The notes: generated by a model not told the origin, from the letters alone. A DNA stretch of 64,000 nt from Bradyrhizobium ottawaense (GCF_900099825.1 NZ_LT629693.1:2542001-2606000); one strand, 5' to 3'; counted from the first letter of the stretch, positions 26,016-34,937 are shown. Translations and numbers: made by a program.

Positions 26016-26921
26016 ATGCGGCGGCTGCTCTTTCTCAACGGCATCAAGGCATTCGAGGCAGCGGCGCGGAGCGGCAGCTTTGCCGCGGCCGGCCATGAGC
26101 TCAACGTATCGGCGGCCGCGGTCAGCCGCATGGTGCATTTGCTGGAAGAGCGGCTCGGCGTCGCTTTGTTCGAGCGCAAGGCCAACCGTCTCGCGACCAC
26201 GGCCGCAGGGCGCGCCTATCAGAGCGGGCTCACGCCGATCTTCGACGCGCTGGCGAGCCTGACCGCGCAGGTGACGGCGCCGTCCGGCGCGCGGGTCTTG
26301 ACCATCGGCGTCGGGCCGACCTTTGCGATGCGCTGGTTTATCCCGCGGCTGGCGGATTTTCGCAGACAGGAACCCGACATCGAGGTGCGCATCACCACCG
26401 GCGGCGCGGCAGCACCCTTCGGCGACGACTGGAGCTGCGGCATCAAGCTCGGTGACGGCGAGTGGCCGGGCCTGATCGCCGAGCCGTTATTCGCCGCCGA
26501 CCTGACGCCGGTCTGCGCGCCGCGGCTTGCCAACGCGCTGAAGCGCCCGGGCGACCTCAAGGGCCCGACGCTGCTGCGCGTCGCGCATTCGCCTGACGAC
26601 TGGCCGTCCTGGCTGAAGGCCGCCGGCGTCGCCCGCGTCACCGCGCGCGGACCGGAGTTTCAGTTCTACGGCCAGGCGCTGCAGGCCGCCGTCGACGGGC
26701 TTGGCATCGCGATGGGCATCCGCCCCTATATCGACGACGACCTCGCCGCCGGGCGGCTGGTGGCGCCGTTCGATACCGGAGTGCCCAAGGGCATGCGCTG
26801 GTACCTGGTCTATCGCAGCTTCCGCACCGAGCAGCGCGACTTCGCCGCGTTCCGGCGCTGGATCATTCGCGCGGCGGCGGAGCCCGCCGCGCGCCGCAAG
26901 GGCGCGCGCCATGCCGGTTGA
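26016..26921 (+). CDS. LysR family transcriptional regulator, GcvA-like
   Basis: 301 residues. HTH: FLNGIKAFEAAARSGSFAAA, GHELNVSAAAVSRMVHLLEE, then RLGVALFERKANRL. The effector domain begins about residue 90 with GARVLTIGVGPTFAMRWFIP. The opening MRRLLFLNGIKAFEAAAR is typical of GcvA-type activators, so ATG 26016 is preferred over the upstream ATG at 25941, which lies inside the inverted repeat. No Shine-Dalgarno sequence is visible. It overlaps the flavoprotein gene by 11 nt; the two form one unit and the regulator may control that oxidation. Confidence 0.9.
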   Translation: MRRLLFLNGIKAFEAAARSGSFAAAGHELNVSAAAVSRMVHLLEERLGVALFERKANRLATTAAGRAYQSGLTPIFDALASLTAQVTAPSGARVLTIGVGPTFAMRWFIPRLADFRRQEPDIEVRITTGGAAAPFGDDWSCGIKLGDGEWPGLIAEPLFAADLTPVCAPRLANALKRPGDLKGPTLLRVAHSPDDWPSWLKAAGVARVTARGPEFQFYGQALQAAVDGLGIAMGIRPYIDDDLAAGRLVAPFDTGVPKGMRWYLVYRSFRTEQRDFAAFRRWIIRAAAEPAARRKGARHAG

Positions 26922-28134
26922 ACGCGTCGACACGCTTGTTATCGGCGGCGGCCAGGCCGGCCTCGTGATGAGCCACCGGCTCAAGCAGCGCGGACTGTCT
27001 CATTTGGTGCTGGAACGGCAGCGCATTGCCGAACGCTGGCGCAGCGAGCGCTGGGACGGCCTGACATTCCAGTTTCCGAACTGGTCGGTGCGGCTGCCCG
27101 ATTTTCCGTTTCCGCACACCGACCCGGACGCCTTCGCGTCGACCGCCGAGATCATCAAATTCATCGAGGCCTATGAGGCGTTCGTCGCACCGCCGATCCG
27201 CTGCGGCGTCGAGGTGACGCGGCTGCGCCGCCGCGACGGCGCGTCGGGCTTTATCGCTGAAATCGCCGGCGGCATCATCGAGGCCGGCAATGTTGTCGTC
27301 GCCACCGGCCCCTATCAGCGCGCATTGATCCCCGATCTGCTGCGCGATCATCCGGTGTTTCAGGTCCATGCCTCCCGATACCAAAATCCAGAACAGCTTC
27401 CGTCAGGCGCGGTGCTGGTGGCCGGCGCCGGCGCGTCGGGCGCGCAGATCGCCGAGGAGCTGCAGCGCGCCGGACGCCGCGTCTATCTTTCGGTCGGAAC
27501 CCACCGCCGGCTGCCGCGCCGTTACCGCGGCCGCGATTTGATCTGGTGGCTCGCCGAGATGGGCATCGACCAGACCCCGACCGCGCAGCGCGGCGCGTCG
27601 GCGTTGGGACCGGTAATCTCGGGCGCCTATGGCGGCCAGACCATCGACTTCCGCCGTTACGCGGCCGACGGCATGACGCTGCTCGGACATCTGCAGTCGG
27701 CGCGCGGTGGCGTGATCGAAATCGCGACGGGTCTTGCCGAAAGCCTCATAGCCGGAGACCTCGTCTTCACCACCTTCCTCACCATGGTGGACGGATTCGT
27801 GAAACTGCGTGGCCTGGACCTGCCCGACGAACCCGAAGCGCGGACGACGCTGCCCAACCCGCCTTGCGTCACCGCCCCCCTGCAGCACCTCGATCTCGGC
27901 GCTGCAGGCATCGGCGCGGTGATCTGGGCCACCGGTTACGGCCTCGATTTCAGCTGGATCGATATTCCGGTCAAGGATGCCAACGGCGATCCCCTGCACC
28001 GCAATGGCATTACCGAGGTGCCCGGGCTGTATTTCCTCGGCCTGCCCTGGCTGTCGAAGATGAATTCCTCGTTCCTGACAGGTGTCGGCGACGACGCCGC
28101 CGCGCTCGCCGACCATATTACCGCCCGCGGCTGA
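26911..28134 (+). CDS. FAD-dependent monooxygenase-like oxidoreductase
   Basis: 407 residues. First Rossmann motif VIGGGQAGLVMSHRLKQRG (near 10-28) for FAD, then WDGLTFQFPNWSVRLPDFPF, and a second nucleotide-binding site LVAGAGASGAQIAEELQRAG for NADPH near 168-187. The C-terminal WATGYGLDFSWI and PGLYFLGLPWLSKMNSS complete the pattern of flavin-containing monooxygenases and CzcO-like proteins. The substrate is unknown. It starts inside the 3' end of the LysR gene. Confidence 0.88.
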   Translation: MPVERVDTLVIGGGQAGLVMSHRLKQRGLSHLVLERQRIAERWRSERWDGLTFQFPNWSVRLPDFPFPHTDPDAFASTAEIIKFIEAYEAFVAPPIRCGVEVTRLRRRDGASGFIAEIAGGIIEAGNVVVATGPYQRALIPDLLRDHPVFQVHASRYQNPEQLPSGAVLVAGAGASGAQIAEELQRAGRRVYLSVGTHRRLPRRYRGRDLIWWLAEMGIDQTPTAQRGASALGPVISGAYGGQTIDFRRYAADGMTLLGHLQSARGGVIEIATGLAESLIAGDLVFTTFLTMVDGFVKLRGLDLPDEPEARTTLPNPPCVTAPLQHLDLGAAGIGAVIWATGYGLDFSWIDIPVKDANGDPLHRNGITEVPGLYFLGLPWLSKMNSSFLTGVGDDAAALADHITARG

Positions 28135-28178
28135 TTTCCGACGCGATCGCCCCAGCCACCCCCGGAAATAGTGCTGAC

Positions 28179-28198
28179 GATGTGAACTCGTTCACATC
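28179..28198. promoter_or_regulatory. Perfect 20-bp palindrome matching the CRP consensus
   Basis: GATGTGAAC, TC, GTTCACATC: two perfect 9-bp arms. The core reads TGTGA-N6-TCACA (28181-28196), exactly the half-site pattern of CRP/FNR-superfamily regulators. It is 57 bp upstream of the ATG at 28255, a usual activator distance. Confidence 0.6.
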
Positions 28199-28254
28199 GG
28201 CTCTTGCCGCGCCGTGTTTTTCTATCTGCGAGCAAAAATCCGGGGAGATTCGCC

Positions 28255-28470
28255 ATGATCTATGGCGGTTTTGAAATTCAGTCGTTCGAGGCGGGGAGAG
28301 GCCTGTGGCACGCCAGGATTCAACGAGCAGATCAGGAACCGGTCGTGATCGATGGCCTGTCGTTTCCGACGCTCGAAGTCGGCTTCGCCTGGCCGGATCC
28401 GGAGGCGGCGATCGCGGATGCAATAGCCCATATCGACCGCTTCAAGCCGCGGTTCGCGGCGGCGTCCTAG
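28255..28470 (+). CDS. Small hypothetical protein, 71 residues
   Basis: 71 residues: MIYGGFEIQSFEAGRGLWHA, then RIQRADQEPVVIDGL and a C-terminal amphipathic helix AIADAIAHIDRFKPRF. A compact alpha/beta composition without cysteines or membrane segments. GGGGAG precedes the ATG by 7 nt. A perfect CRP-like palindrome is upstream at 28179. No family is recognised with certainty. Confidence 0.72.
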   Translation: MIYGGFEIQSFEAGRGLWHARIQRADQEPVVIDGLSFPTLEVGFAWPDPEAAIADAIAHIDRFKPRFAAAS

Positions 28471-28481
28471 CACGTCCGAAA

Positions 28482-28697
28482 ATGCCGGCGCCCCAGACCG
28501 CGGCCGAACCGTCGGCGCAGCCCTCCCGGCTGACCAACTGCCCGGATTGCCAGGCCGACCTGACGGTGCTGCGCATCATCCCCGGCCGCGCCGACACCGA
28601 ATACTGGACCATGCGCTGCACGCGATGCGGCGGGATTCATCTCGACGTCGTCGGAGCCAGCAAGGTCGCGCAGGGTTCGGACGATCTGCAGGCTTAG
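28482..28697 (+). CDS. Small two-CxxC zinc-ribbon-like protein
   Basis: 71 residues. Two knuckles, NCPDCQAD and RCTRCGGIH, separated by about 25 residues, form a zinc-ribbon pattern in a small protein with a polar N-terminus (MPAPQTAAEPSAQPSR). It follows the preceding small gene by 11 nt on the same strand and may be cotranscribed. Role unknown. Confidence 0.7.
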   Translation: MPAPQTAAEPSAQPSRLTNCPDCQADLTVLRIIPGRADTEYWTMRCTRCGGIHLDVVGASKVAQGSDDLQA

Positions 28698-28877
28698 CTG
28701 CTCCGTCATCTTGAGAACTTTCCGTCATGCCGGGCATGACGGGGTGGGCAGTGCAGAGGAGATCGAGTTCCTTCTCGCCTTACTGACATCTACTGACAAC
28801 CAAAACACGTCAGCAGCGCGCCATCCCCACACCCCTTTGCCCTTTTCTCAGCCCCTGACTCGCCCCATATTCCCGCT

Positions 28878-31877
28878 ATGGCGAAGAACCCCGGCACTCC
28901 CAAAAAACCCGCGAAAACCCCGAAATCCAAAGCACACCGGCCCGACGTGCAGCCGATCGGCCCGGCGCTGGCGGAACTGCTCAATCCCGCACTCAACCGC
29001 GGCGATGCCGGCATGGGCTCGGGCACCGGCCTGCAGCCGCCGCCGGACAATTCCTGGGATCGCCGCGCCGGCGGCGAGGCCGCCGCGCACCGCGCGCGGG
29101 CTTCGACGCGGGGAACCAACGAAGGTGTCGCCAAGCGCGATGCGCAAGGTTTTGACGAGGCGCCGCAAAGCGAATTCAAGTCGCCGAATTACGGGACGTC
29201 GGCGACGATCCCGACGCTCGACCCCGAACTGGCGCGGCAGCTGGGCCTGCCGACCGCGGAGGACGATGACGAGGCGCTGGCGCGCCCCCCGCGCAGCAAG
29301 ATGGAAGCCTTTGGCGTCAAGGCCACCGCCGACGCGCTGGAGAATTTGATCCGCGACGGCCGCCCGGAATTCAAGGGCGACGACGGCCAGGTACGAATCT
29401 GGACGCCGCACCGGCCGCCGCGCCCGGAGAAATCCGAAGGCGGCGTGCGCTTCGTGATCAAGTCCGAATACGAGCCGAAGGGCGACCAGCCGACCGCGAT
29501 CAAGGAACTGGTCGAGGGCATCGCGCGCAACGACCGCACCCAGGTTCTGCTCGGCGTCACCGGCAGCGGCAAGACCTACACCATGGCCAAGGTGATCGAA
29601 GCGACGCAGCGGCCGGCCATTATTCTGGCGCCGAACAAGACGCTGGCGGCGCAGCTCTATGGTGAGTTCAAGAGTTTTTTCCCCGACAATGCGGTGGAAT
29701 ATTTCGTCTCCTATTACGACTACTACCAGCCCGAGGCCTATGTGCCGCGGACCGACACCTATATCGAGAAGGATTCCTCGATCAACGAGCAGATCGACCG
29801 CATGCGCCACTCGGCGACGCGCGCGCTCTTGGAACGCGACGACGTCATCATCGTCGCCTCGGTGTCCTGCATCTACGGCATCGGCTCGGTCGAGACCTAT
29901 ACCGCGATGACGTTCGCGCTGAAGAAGGGCGAGCGCATCGACCAGCGGCAACTGATCGCCGACCTCGTCGCGCTGCAGTACAAGCGAACGCAGGCGGATT
30001 TCACCCGCGGCACCTTCCGGGTCCGCGGCGACGTCATCGACATCTTCCCGGCGCATTATGAAGACCGCGCCTGGCGCGTGAACCTGTTCGGCGACACCGT
30101 GGAGAATATCGAGGAGTTCGATCCGCTCACCGGCCACCGCCAGGACGATCTCGAATTCATCAAGATCTACGCCAACTCGCACTATGTGACGCCGCGGCCG
30201 ACCCTGGTGCAGGCGATCAAGTCGATCAAGGGCGAGTTGAAGCTGCGGTTGGACGAACTCAACAAACACGGCCGCCTGCTGGAAGCGCAGCGGCTGGAAC
30301 AGCGCACCACCTTCGATCTCGAAATGATGGAAGCCACCGGAAGCTGCGCCGGCATCGAAAACTATTCGCGCTACCTCACCGGCCGCCGCCCCGGCGAACC
30401 GCCGCCGACCCTGTTCGAATATGTCCCCGACAACGCGCTGGTGTTCGCCGACGAAAGCCATGTCACGGTGCCGCAGATTGGCGGCATGTTCAAAGGCGAC
30501 TTCCGCCGCAAGGCAACGCTCGCCGAATACGGCTTTCGCCTGCCCTCCTGCATGGACAACCGTCCGCTGCGCTTTGAAGAGTGGGATATGATGCGCCCGC
30601 AATCGGTCGCGGTGTCGGCGACCCCGAGCGGCTGGGAGCTGAACGAAAGCGGCGGCGTGTTCGTCGAGCAGGTGATCCGCCCCACCGGCCTGATCGATCC
30701 GCCCGTCAACATTCGCCCCGCGCGCACCCAGGTGGACGACCTCGTCGGCGAAGTCCGCGCCACCGCGCAGGCCGGCTACCGCTCGCTGGTCACGGTGCTG
30801 ACAAAGCGGATGGCGGAAGACCTCACCGAATACCTGCACGAGCAAGGTATCCGTGTCAGGTACATGCACAGCGATATCGACACCATCGAGCGCATCGAGA
30901 TTATCCGGGATCTCCGGCTCGGCGCATTCGACGCGCTGGTCGGCATCAACCTGCTGCGCGAAGGCCTCGACATTCCCGAATGCGCGCTGGTCGCGATCCT
31001 CGACGCCGACAAGGAAGGTTTTTTGCGCAGCGAGACCTCGCTGATCCAGACCATCGGCCGCGCCGCGCGCAACGTCGACGGCAAGGTGATCCTCTATGCC
31101 GACCAGATGACCGGCTCGATGGAACGCGCCATCGCCGAGACCGACCGCCGCCGCGAAAAGCAGGTCGAATACAACACCGCGCACAACATCACGCCGGAGA
31201 GCATCAAGAAGTCGATCGGCGACATCATGAACTCCGTCTACGAGCGCGACCACGTGCTGGTTGAGATCGGCGACGGCGGCATGGCCGACGACGTTATCTC
31301 GATCGGCCACAATTTCGAGGCGGTGCTGGGCGATCTCGAAACCCGCATGCGCGAGGCCGCCGCCGACCTGAACTTCGAGGAAGCCGCCCGTCTGCGCGAC
31401 GAAGTCAAACGCCTGCGTGCGACAGAACTCGCCGTGGTCGATGATCCCACCATCAAGCAACGCGGCGTCGCCGCCAAAGCCGGCGCCTATGCGGGGACGA
31501 AGAAATACGGCGACGCCGCGAATTTGCCAGCGAGCGCGATGAAGAAGAAGGGCGGGTTTTCTTCACCCTCCCCTGGAGGGGGCAGAGGCGAGCAAAGCTC
31601 GCTCTCGGGGTCGCGCGCCGCAGGCGCGCGGGGTGGGGTGAAGGGCGCGGGTGGTCCATCGACCTCCAAAGTCCACAAACCCCATCTCGACGAAATGCAC
31701 GGCCCGGAGTCCCTGCCCTTCCGTCCCGAAGGCGCCAAGCCGCGCAAGCCAGAACTCGGTGGCGGCAGCAAGATCTTCCAGCCGACGGACTCGCGGCAAT
31801 CAGGCCCCGAGTTCGGCCCGACGCCGCGCTCCAGCGGCGGCGCGCCGGGGCATCGCGGCGGATGGAAGAAGCGGTAG
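28878..31877 (+). CDS. uvrB: UvrABC excinuclease subunit B, with N- and C-terminal extensions
   Basis: 999 residues against about 670 in E. coli. It verifies damage and loads UvrC in nucleotide excision repair. Walker A GVTGSGKT is at 226-233 (39-46 in E. coli), so about 187 extra N-terminal residues precede the helicase core. The damage-probing beta-hairpin [12 protein letters not shown], the [19 protein letters not shown] segment, helicase motif QTIGRAARN and a C-terminal UVR motif ([17 protein letters not shown]) are intact. After the UVR motif come about 145 low-complexity residues, including a repeat-derived stretch (31561-31643). Probably monocistronic. Confidence 0.95.
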   Translation: MAKNPGTPKKPAKTPKSKAHRPDVQPIGPALAELLNPALNRGDAGMGSGTGLQPPPDNSWDRRAGGEAAAHRARASTRGTNEGVAKRDAQGFDEAPQSEFKSPNYGTSATIPTLDPELARQLGLPTAEDDDEALARPPRSKMEAFGVKATADALENLIRDGRPEFKGDDGQVRIWTPHRPPRPEKSEGGVRFVIKSEYEPKGDQPTAIKELVEGIARNDRTQVLLGVTGSGKTYTMAKVIEATQRPAIILAPNKTLAAQLYGEFKSFFPDNAVEYFVSYYDYYQPEAYVPRTDTYIEKDSSINEQIDRMRHSATRALLERDDVIIVASVSCIYGIGSVETYTAMTFALKKGERIDQRQLIADLVALQYKRTQADFTRGTFRVRGDVIDIFPAHYEDRAWRVNLFGDTVENIEEFDPLTGHRQDDLEFIKIYANSHYVTPRPTLVQAIKSIKGELKLRLDELNKHGRLLEAQRLEQRTTFDLEMMEATGSCAGIENYSRYLTGRRPGEPPPTLFEYVPDNALVFADESHVTVPQIGGMFKGDFRRKATLAEYGFRLPSCMDNRPLRFEEWDMMRPQSVAVSATPSGWELNESGGVFVEQVIRPTGLIDPPVNIRPARTQVDDLVGEVRATAQAGYRSLVTVLTKRMAEDLTEYLHEQGIRVRYMHSDIDTIERIEIIRDLRLGAFDALVGINLLREGLDIPECALVAILDADKEGFLRSETSLIQTIGRAARNVDGKVILYADQMTGSMERAIAETDRRREKQVEYNTAHNITPESIKKSIGDIMNSVYERDHVLVEIGDGGMADDVISIGHNFEAVLGDLETRMREAAADLNFEEAARLRDEVKRLRATELAVVDDPTIKQRGVAAKAGAYAGTKKYGDAANLPASAMKKKGGFSSPSPGGGRGEQSSLSGSRAAGARGGVKGAGGPSTSKVHKPHLDEMHGPESLPFRPEGAKPRKPELGGGSKIFQPTDSRQSGPEFGPTPRSSGGAPGHRGGWKKR
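31561..31643. repeat. Palindromic repeat, family 3, inside uvrB
   Basis: CTTCACCCTCCCCTGGAGGG at the left and GGGTGGGGTGAAG at the right form inverted ends; GCGAGCAAAGCTCGC and CGCGCCGCAGGCGCG are inner hairpins. The element is read in frame as about residues 895-922 of UvrB. Relatives lie between genes at 59590, 59685, 61057 and 61130. Confidence 0.8.
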
Positions 31878-32042
31878 CGCTGCACAGAGCCAGACCTCCG
31901 ATACAAATTGCGCATACGCTCATCTTGGGATTCCCCGATGCGCAATAGTGCATCTGAGGTTCGCGCTTCGCGCGCCCCGGCAGGACGAGGTGGAAGCTCG
32001 GTAAACTCACTCCACCACCCCCAACCGCTTGTGTTGCCCGAC

Positions 32043-33741
32043 GAGACTGAGCAAGAAGTCGTTGCTAGTCGGACAGCTCGGTTTAGGACAATCGGACAGA
32101 GAGACTTGGGACGATTTGCGCCCAGAACGGCTCCAGGGTGCGCTGTAGGACATTCATGACCGCGCCAAAGGGGCGTTTGCGCGACGTGAGTGCCTTTACC
32201 ACGGCTGCAATGAAGCCTTCGAAGCCGAGAATGTTGAGCACGCGGGTCAAGTTGTAGCAGAGCGCCATCAGGCTCCATTCACCGCGGACCTTGTCGAAGC
32301 CGCGGACCAGGAAGTGACGATAGCCGGCGCGGCATTTGATGGTGCCGAAGGGATGCTCGACAATCCCCGAGCGACGGCGCATCAGCTCGCGGCTACCTTG
32401 CATCCGCGCGCGATGACGTTCGAGAACATCTTCGTGCTCCCAACGACCGATGGTCCGCCGAGATGCTTTCGGACTCAGACAACGGGCCTTTAGCTGGCAG
32501 GCCCCGCAGGTCTTGGTGCTGCTCGCATAGCGGATCTCGGTCCGGCCACTGGCGTTCTGCCAGCGGCCCTCCATCGGACGCAGCAATTCGCCGGCCGGAC
32601 AACGGTAAGCATTGCCTGCGGGATCGTAGCTGAACTCCTTGAGGCTGAAGCGGCCTTGCTTCTCGAGCCGCCCGTTGCCCTCCGGCACCGGTACATAGGC
32701 CGTGATGCCGTCATCCTCGCACGCCTTCAGTTCGAGACTGCTGTAATAGCCCTCGTCGGCCAACGCCTGCAGAGCCTCGGCTTCAAGGGCGTCTTTTGCC
32801 GCCTTTGCCATCGCGTGAAGCTGGCCGACATCGCTGCTGGCGTTCACCACTTCGCTTGCGACAATGAGCTTGTGTTTGTCGTCGACGGCGCTCTGCACAT
32901 TGTAGCCCGCAACGGCCTGACCGTTCTTGACCAGAAGCCGGGCGTCCGGATCGGTCACGGACAACTGCGTCTCGCCGCTTGCTTCTAGCCGAGCCAGATC
33001 GGCCTCGGCGCGCGAGCGCTTCGCCATCAGCGCCGATACTTTGGCGCCGATATCGCCGGCGTCCCCTCCGCTGCCAGCACCTGGACCGTCGGCGCGATCC
33101 TTCTTTGGTTCGTTGGCTTCCGCTGCATCATTGTCTTCGATCGACCTGCCGTAAGCCTCGATCTCCAGGTCCAGCCTGGCGATCTGTTCGGCAAGCCTCT
33201 TGCGCGTAAAGATACTCGTCTTGCTGGCATCGCCGTGGAAGAACGAGCCGTCGATCGCTACAACACTGCCGCCGACCAGTCCAAGCTCGCGAACCAGCAG
33301 CACGAAGCCGCGGTTCACCGCCTTCAGCGCCGCCCAGTTCTCCTTGCGGAAGTTGGCGATCGTTCGATAACCAGGCCTCAGGTTACTGAGCAGCCAGATC
33401 AGTTCCAGATTGCGGCTCGCCTCTCGCTCCAGCCGCCGAGACGACCTGATCTGGTTGATATATCCGTAAAGGTAGAGCTTCAGCAGATCGCCCGGATCGT
33501 AGGGCGGCTGCCCCATTGCTTCCGCGCCTCGGTCAGCATGACGGAAGCCCAGCTTTGCAAGGTCCAGGGCGCAAACGTAGCTCTCGATCGCTCGGACCGG
33601 ATTGTTTGGTTCAACATAGTCTTCCACCCGCGGTGGAAGCAGGCTGGCTTGCTCCCGGCTCTCGCCGGTCTTGAATGGGCGATTCGTCATAAACCGAATC
33701 GTACATCAAATCCCAAAAAGGCCGAGTTCTTGCTCAGTCTC
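32043..33741 (-). mobile_element. IS1182-family insertion sequence
   Basis: 1699 bp. Perfect 15-bp terminal inverted repeats GAGACTGAGCAAGAA (32043-32057) and TTCTTGCTCAGTCTC (33727-33741) enclose one transposase gene. GAC occurs on both flanks (32040-32042 and 33742-33744) and may be a 3-bp target duplication. Outside it, TTGCCC (32034-32039) and GGGCAA (33745-33750) are the halves of a palindrome. An alternative is that the IS ends include these, giving 24-bp repeats with one mismatch. Confidence 0.85.
32083..33690 (-). CDS. IS1182 family transposase
   Basis: 535 residues, full length and without frameshift, so the element could be active. Features of the family: an N-terminal region with DYVEPNNPVRAIESYV and GQPPYDPGDLLKLYLYGYIN, the first catalytic Asp in VVAIDGSFFHGDASK, a second in ALADEGYYSS, and the glutamate region in GIVEHPFGTIKCRAGYRHFL. 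The middle holds a coiled, acidic insertion and a CGACQLKARC knuckle. The left inverted repeat lies 26 bp beyond the stop codon. Confidence 0.93.
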   Translation of the reverse strand: MTNRPFKTGESREQASLLPPRVEDYVEPNNPVRAIESYVCALDLAKLGFRHADRGAEAMGQPPYDPGDLLKLYLYGYINQIRSSRRLEREASRNLELIWLLSNLRPGYRTIANFRKENWAALKAVNRGFVLLVRELGLVGGSVVAIDGSFFHGDASKTSIFTRKRLAEQIARLDLEIEAYGRSIEDNDAAEANEPKKDRADGPGAGSGGDAGDIGAKVSALMAKRSRAEADLARLEASGETQLSVTDPDARLLVKNGQAVAGYNVQSAVDDKHKLIVASEVVNASSDVGQLHAMAKAAKDALEAEALQALADEGYYSSLELKACEDDGITAYVPVPEGNGRLEKQGRFSLKEFSYDPAGNAYRCPAGELLRPMEGRWQNASGRTEIRYASSTKTCGACQLKARCLSPKASRRTIGRWEHEDVLERHRARMQGSRELMRRRSGIVEHPFGTIKCRAGYRHFLVRGFDKVRGEWSLMALCYNLTRVLNILGFEGFIAAVVKALTSRKRPFGAVMNVLQRTLEPFWAQIVPSLSVRLS

Positions 33742-33744
33742 GAC

Positions 33745-34400
33745 GGGCAAATCACGCTTGGTCTCGGTCGAGTCCTCCGCGCGAAAATATTCTTCTTTTC
33801 GATTCCCCCAAATCACGCCTAGAACTCCGCCATCCCGTCCCACATGAGGGGCGTATCCGGATCGTCAGAAACGCGGGGCGGGATGCGGTGGACGCGGCAG
33901 CGTCGGCGTGAACGGGGATGGCAGGGCGGGCTTGGCCTGTGAGCGATCACGCACATGCAGACGAACGGCGCCAATGCCCAGTTGAAGCTTGCGGTATGAG
34001 TCGGGCGTGCCCGGCGAAGCCTTTAGGCGAAGACGGGGCCGCTGCGTACGGCAAAACCGTGTGGGCCTGGCATCCGTTGCTGATGTCAAGCTGGCGGAGG
34101 CGACGTCGGCCCGACCGGGTTCGATCAGCCATAATCCGTCAGCGACGGTGACAAGAACGAATTCGTCGCCGGGGCGAGCACGGCATAAGCCGTCAAACCA
34201 TTGCGCAGGGAAAGTCGGAGTGCCTCCGCTGAACCTGTATGCTCGTGTGCGCTTTTGCTTTGTGCATCATGCACGCGAGACCGCGGGTGCAGCGTGTACC
34301 CGGCTTTCCCTGCGCCCCTCATTTTCGAGGGACGAGATTTCAGCCAACACTCGGGCGCATCGCGCCGCGAGAACATAGATTCATGTTTGGAGATAATTTC
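33745..34400. other. Non-coding repeat-like island next to the IS
   Basis: About 650 bp without a convincing gene on either strand: the open frames here are short, basic and Arg/Ser-rich. From memory it resembles long non-coding repeats scattered in Bradyrhizobium genomes, which a genome-wide search would settle. It contains a strong inverted repeat (34203-34315) described separately. Confidence 0.55.
34203..34315. repeat. Long-stem inverted repeat, possible structured RNA
   Basis: GCGCAGGGAAAGTCGG (34203-34218) and CCGGCTTTCCCTGCGC (34300-34315) pair at 15 of 16 positions with G-T as the exception. The 81-nt interior has further short hairpins (TGCATCATGCA). No coding sequence is evident. 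Confidence 0.65.
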
Positions 34401-34522
34401 CGTCGTCCCGGCCCACGCGCCGGGACCCATACCGCGTGATCTCTCGATCGACGCGATATGCTAGTATCGCCCGTAACAACAAAGCCGGTGGTTATGGGTC
34501 CCGGCGCGTAGGCCGGGACGGC
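34401..34522. repeat. Inverted repeat around CGTCCCGGC...GCCGGGACG
   Basis: CGTCCCGGCCCACGCGCCGG then GACCCATA on the left is mirrored on the right by TATGGGTCCCGGCGCGTAGG then CCGGGACGG. The interior is AT-richer (GATATGCTAGTATC). A further palindromic intergenic repeat, distinct from families 1 to 3. Confidence 0.8.
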
Positions 34523-34593
34523 GATAGAACTGAAGCTTGGCTGTTTGAAACGTGAATCCGAAAAGCGTTTTCAGGAAAACGCGAACGACGCGC

Positions 34594-34785
34594 TCACCCG
34601 GAGCGGCGATGGCTGGTGTTCTGCACGAGATTGCCGTGCGCGGCCTGCTCGCGCATGTTGTGCTTCTCGTCGTCGCGGTGGCCCCTGGTGGTGTCGAGGG
34701 GAACGGCGGGCGCGCTGCCCGGGCCCTTGTGGCTCTGGTTGTCGTCGGGGACCGGCGTGATGGCTTTGGTCAGCGGCTTTGTCAT
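34594..34785 (-). CDS. Small hydrophilic hypothetical protein, 63 residues
   Basis: 63 residues, highly polar: MTKPLTKAITPVPDDNQSHK, PLDTTRGHRDDEKHNMREQA, NLVQNTSHRRSG. No cysteines, no membrane segment; likely disordered. The composition is unlike a random GC-rich shadow frame (many Asn, Gln, Asp, Lys). No function can be assigned. Confidence 0.6.
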   Translation of the reverse strand: MTKPLTKAITPVPDDNQSHKGPGSAPAVPLDTTRGHRDDEKHNMREQAAHGNLVQNTSHRRSG

Positions 34786-34856
34786 GCGGTTCTCCGTTGT
34801 TCACGGAGAGGGACAATGCGGATAGTGGGCGGGTGGTTCCGGAAGAAACCATCAGC

Positions 34857-34937
34857 GTCATTGCGAGGAGCGAAGCGACGAAGCAATCCATTCTTTCTTG
34901 CTGCGGCAAGATGGATTGCTTCGTCGCGGAGCCTGTC
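34857..34937. repeat. Palindromic repeat, family 4
   Basis: GCGACGAAGCAATCCATCTT-type arms: GCGACGAAGCAATCCATTCT on the left and AAGATGGATTGCTTCGTCGC on the right, pairing over about 17 bp with TTGCTGCGGCAA in the middle. A second short hairpin (GGGCGCGC, ATTC, GCGCGACCC) follows at about 34941-34961. Confidence 0.8.

Noticed and set aside
28848..31460. 870-residue open frame opposite uvrB
   Set aside because: It mirrors uvrB codons, is rich in Arg, His, Val and Asp as expected for the antisense of a GC-rich gene, and has no recognisable domain.
31561..31877. Frameshift or assembly error at the uvrB 3' end
   Set aside because: The frame resumes after the repeat with polar residues typical of a disordered tail ([27 protein letters not shown]) and a basic end, so an in-frame insertion is simpler.
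31487..32278. 263-residue minus-strand frame between uvrB and the IS
   Set aside because: It crosses the uvrB 3' end and the IS end and has no coherent composition.
34201..34464. Open frames in the non-coding island next to the IS
   Set aside because: Short, Arg/Ser/Cys-rich, unrelated in composition to the proteins around, and overlapping strong inverted repeats.
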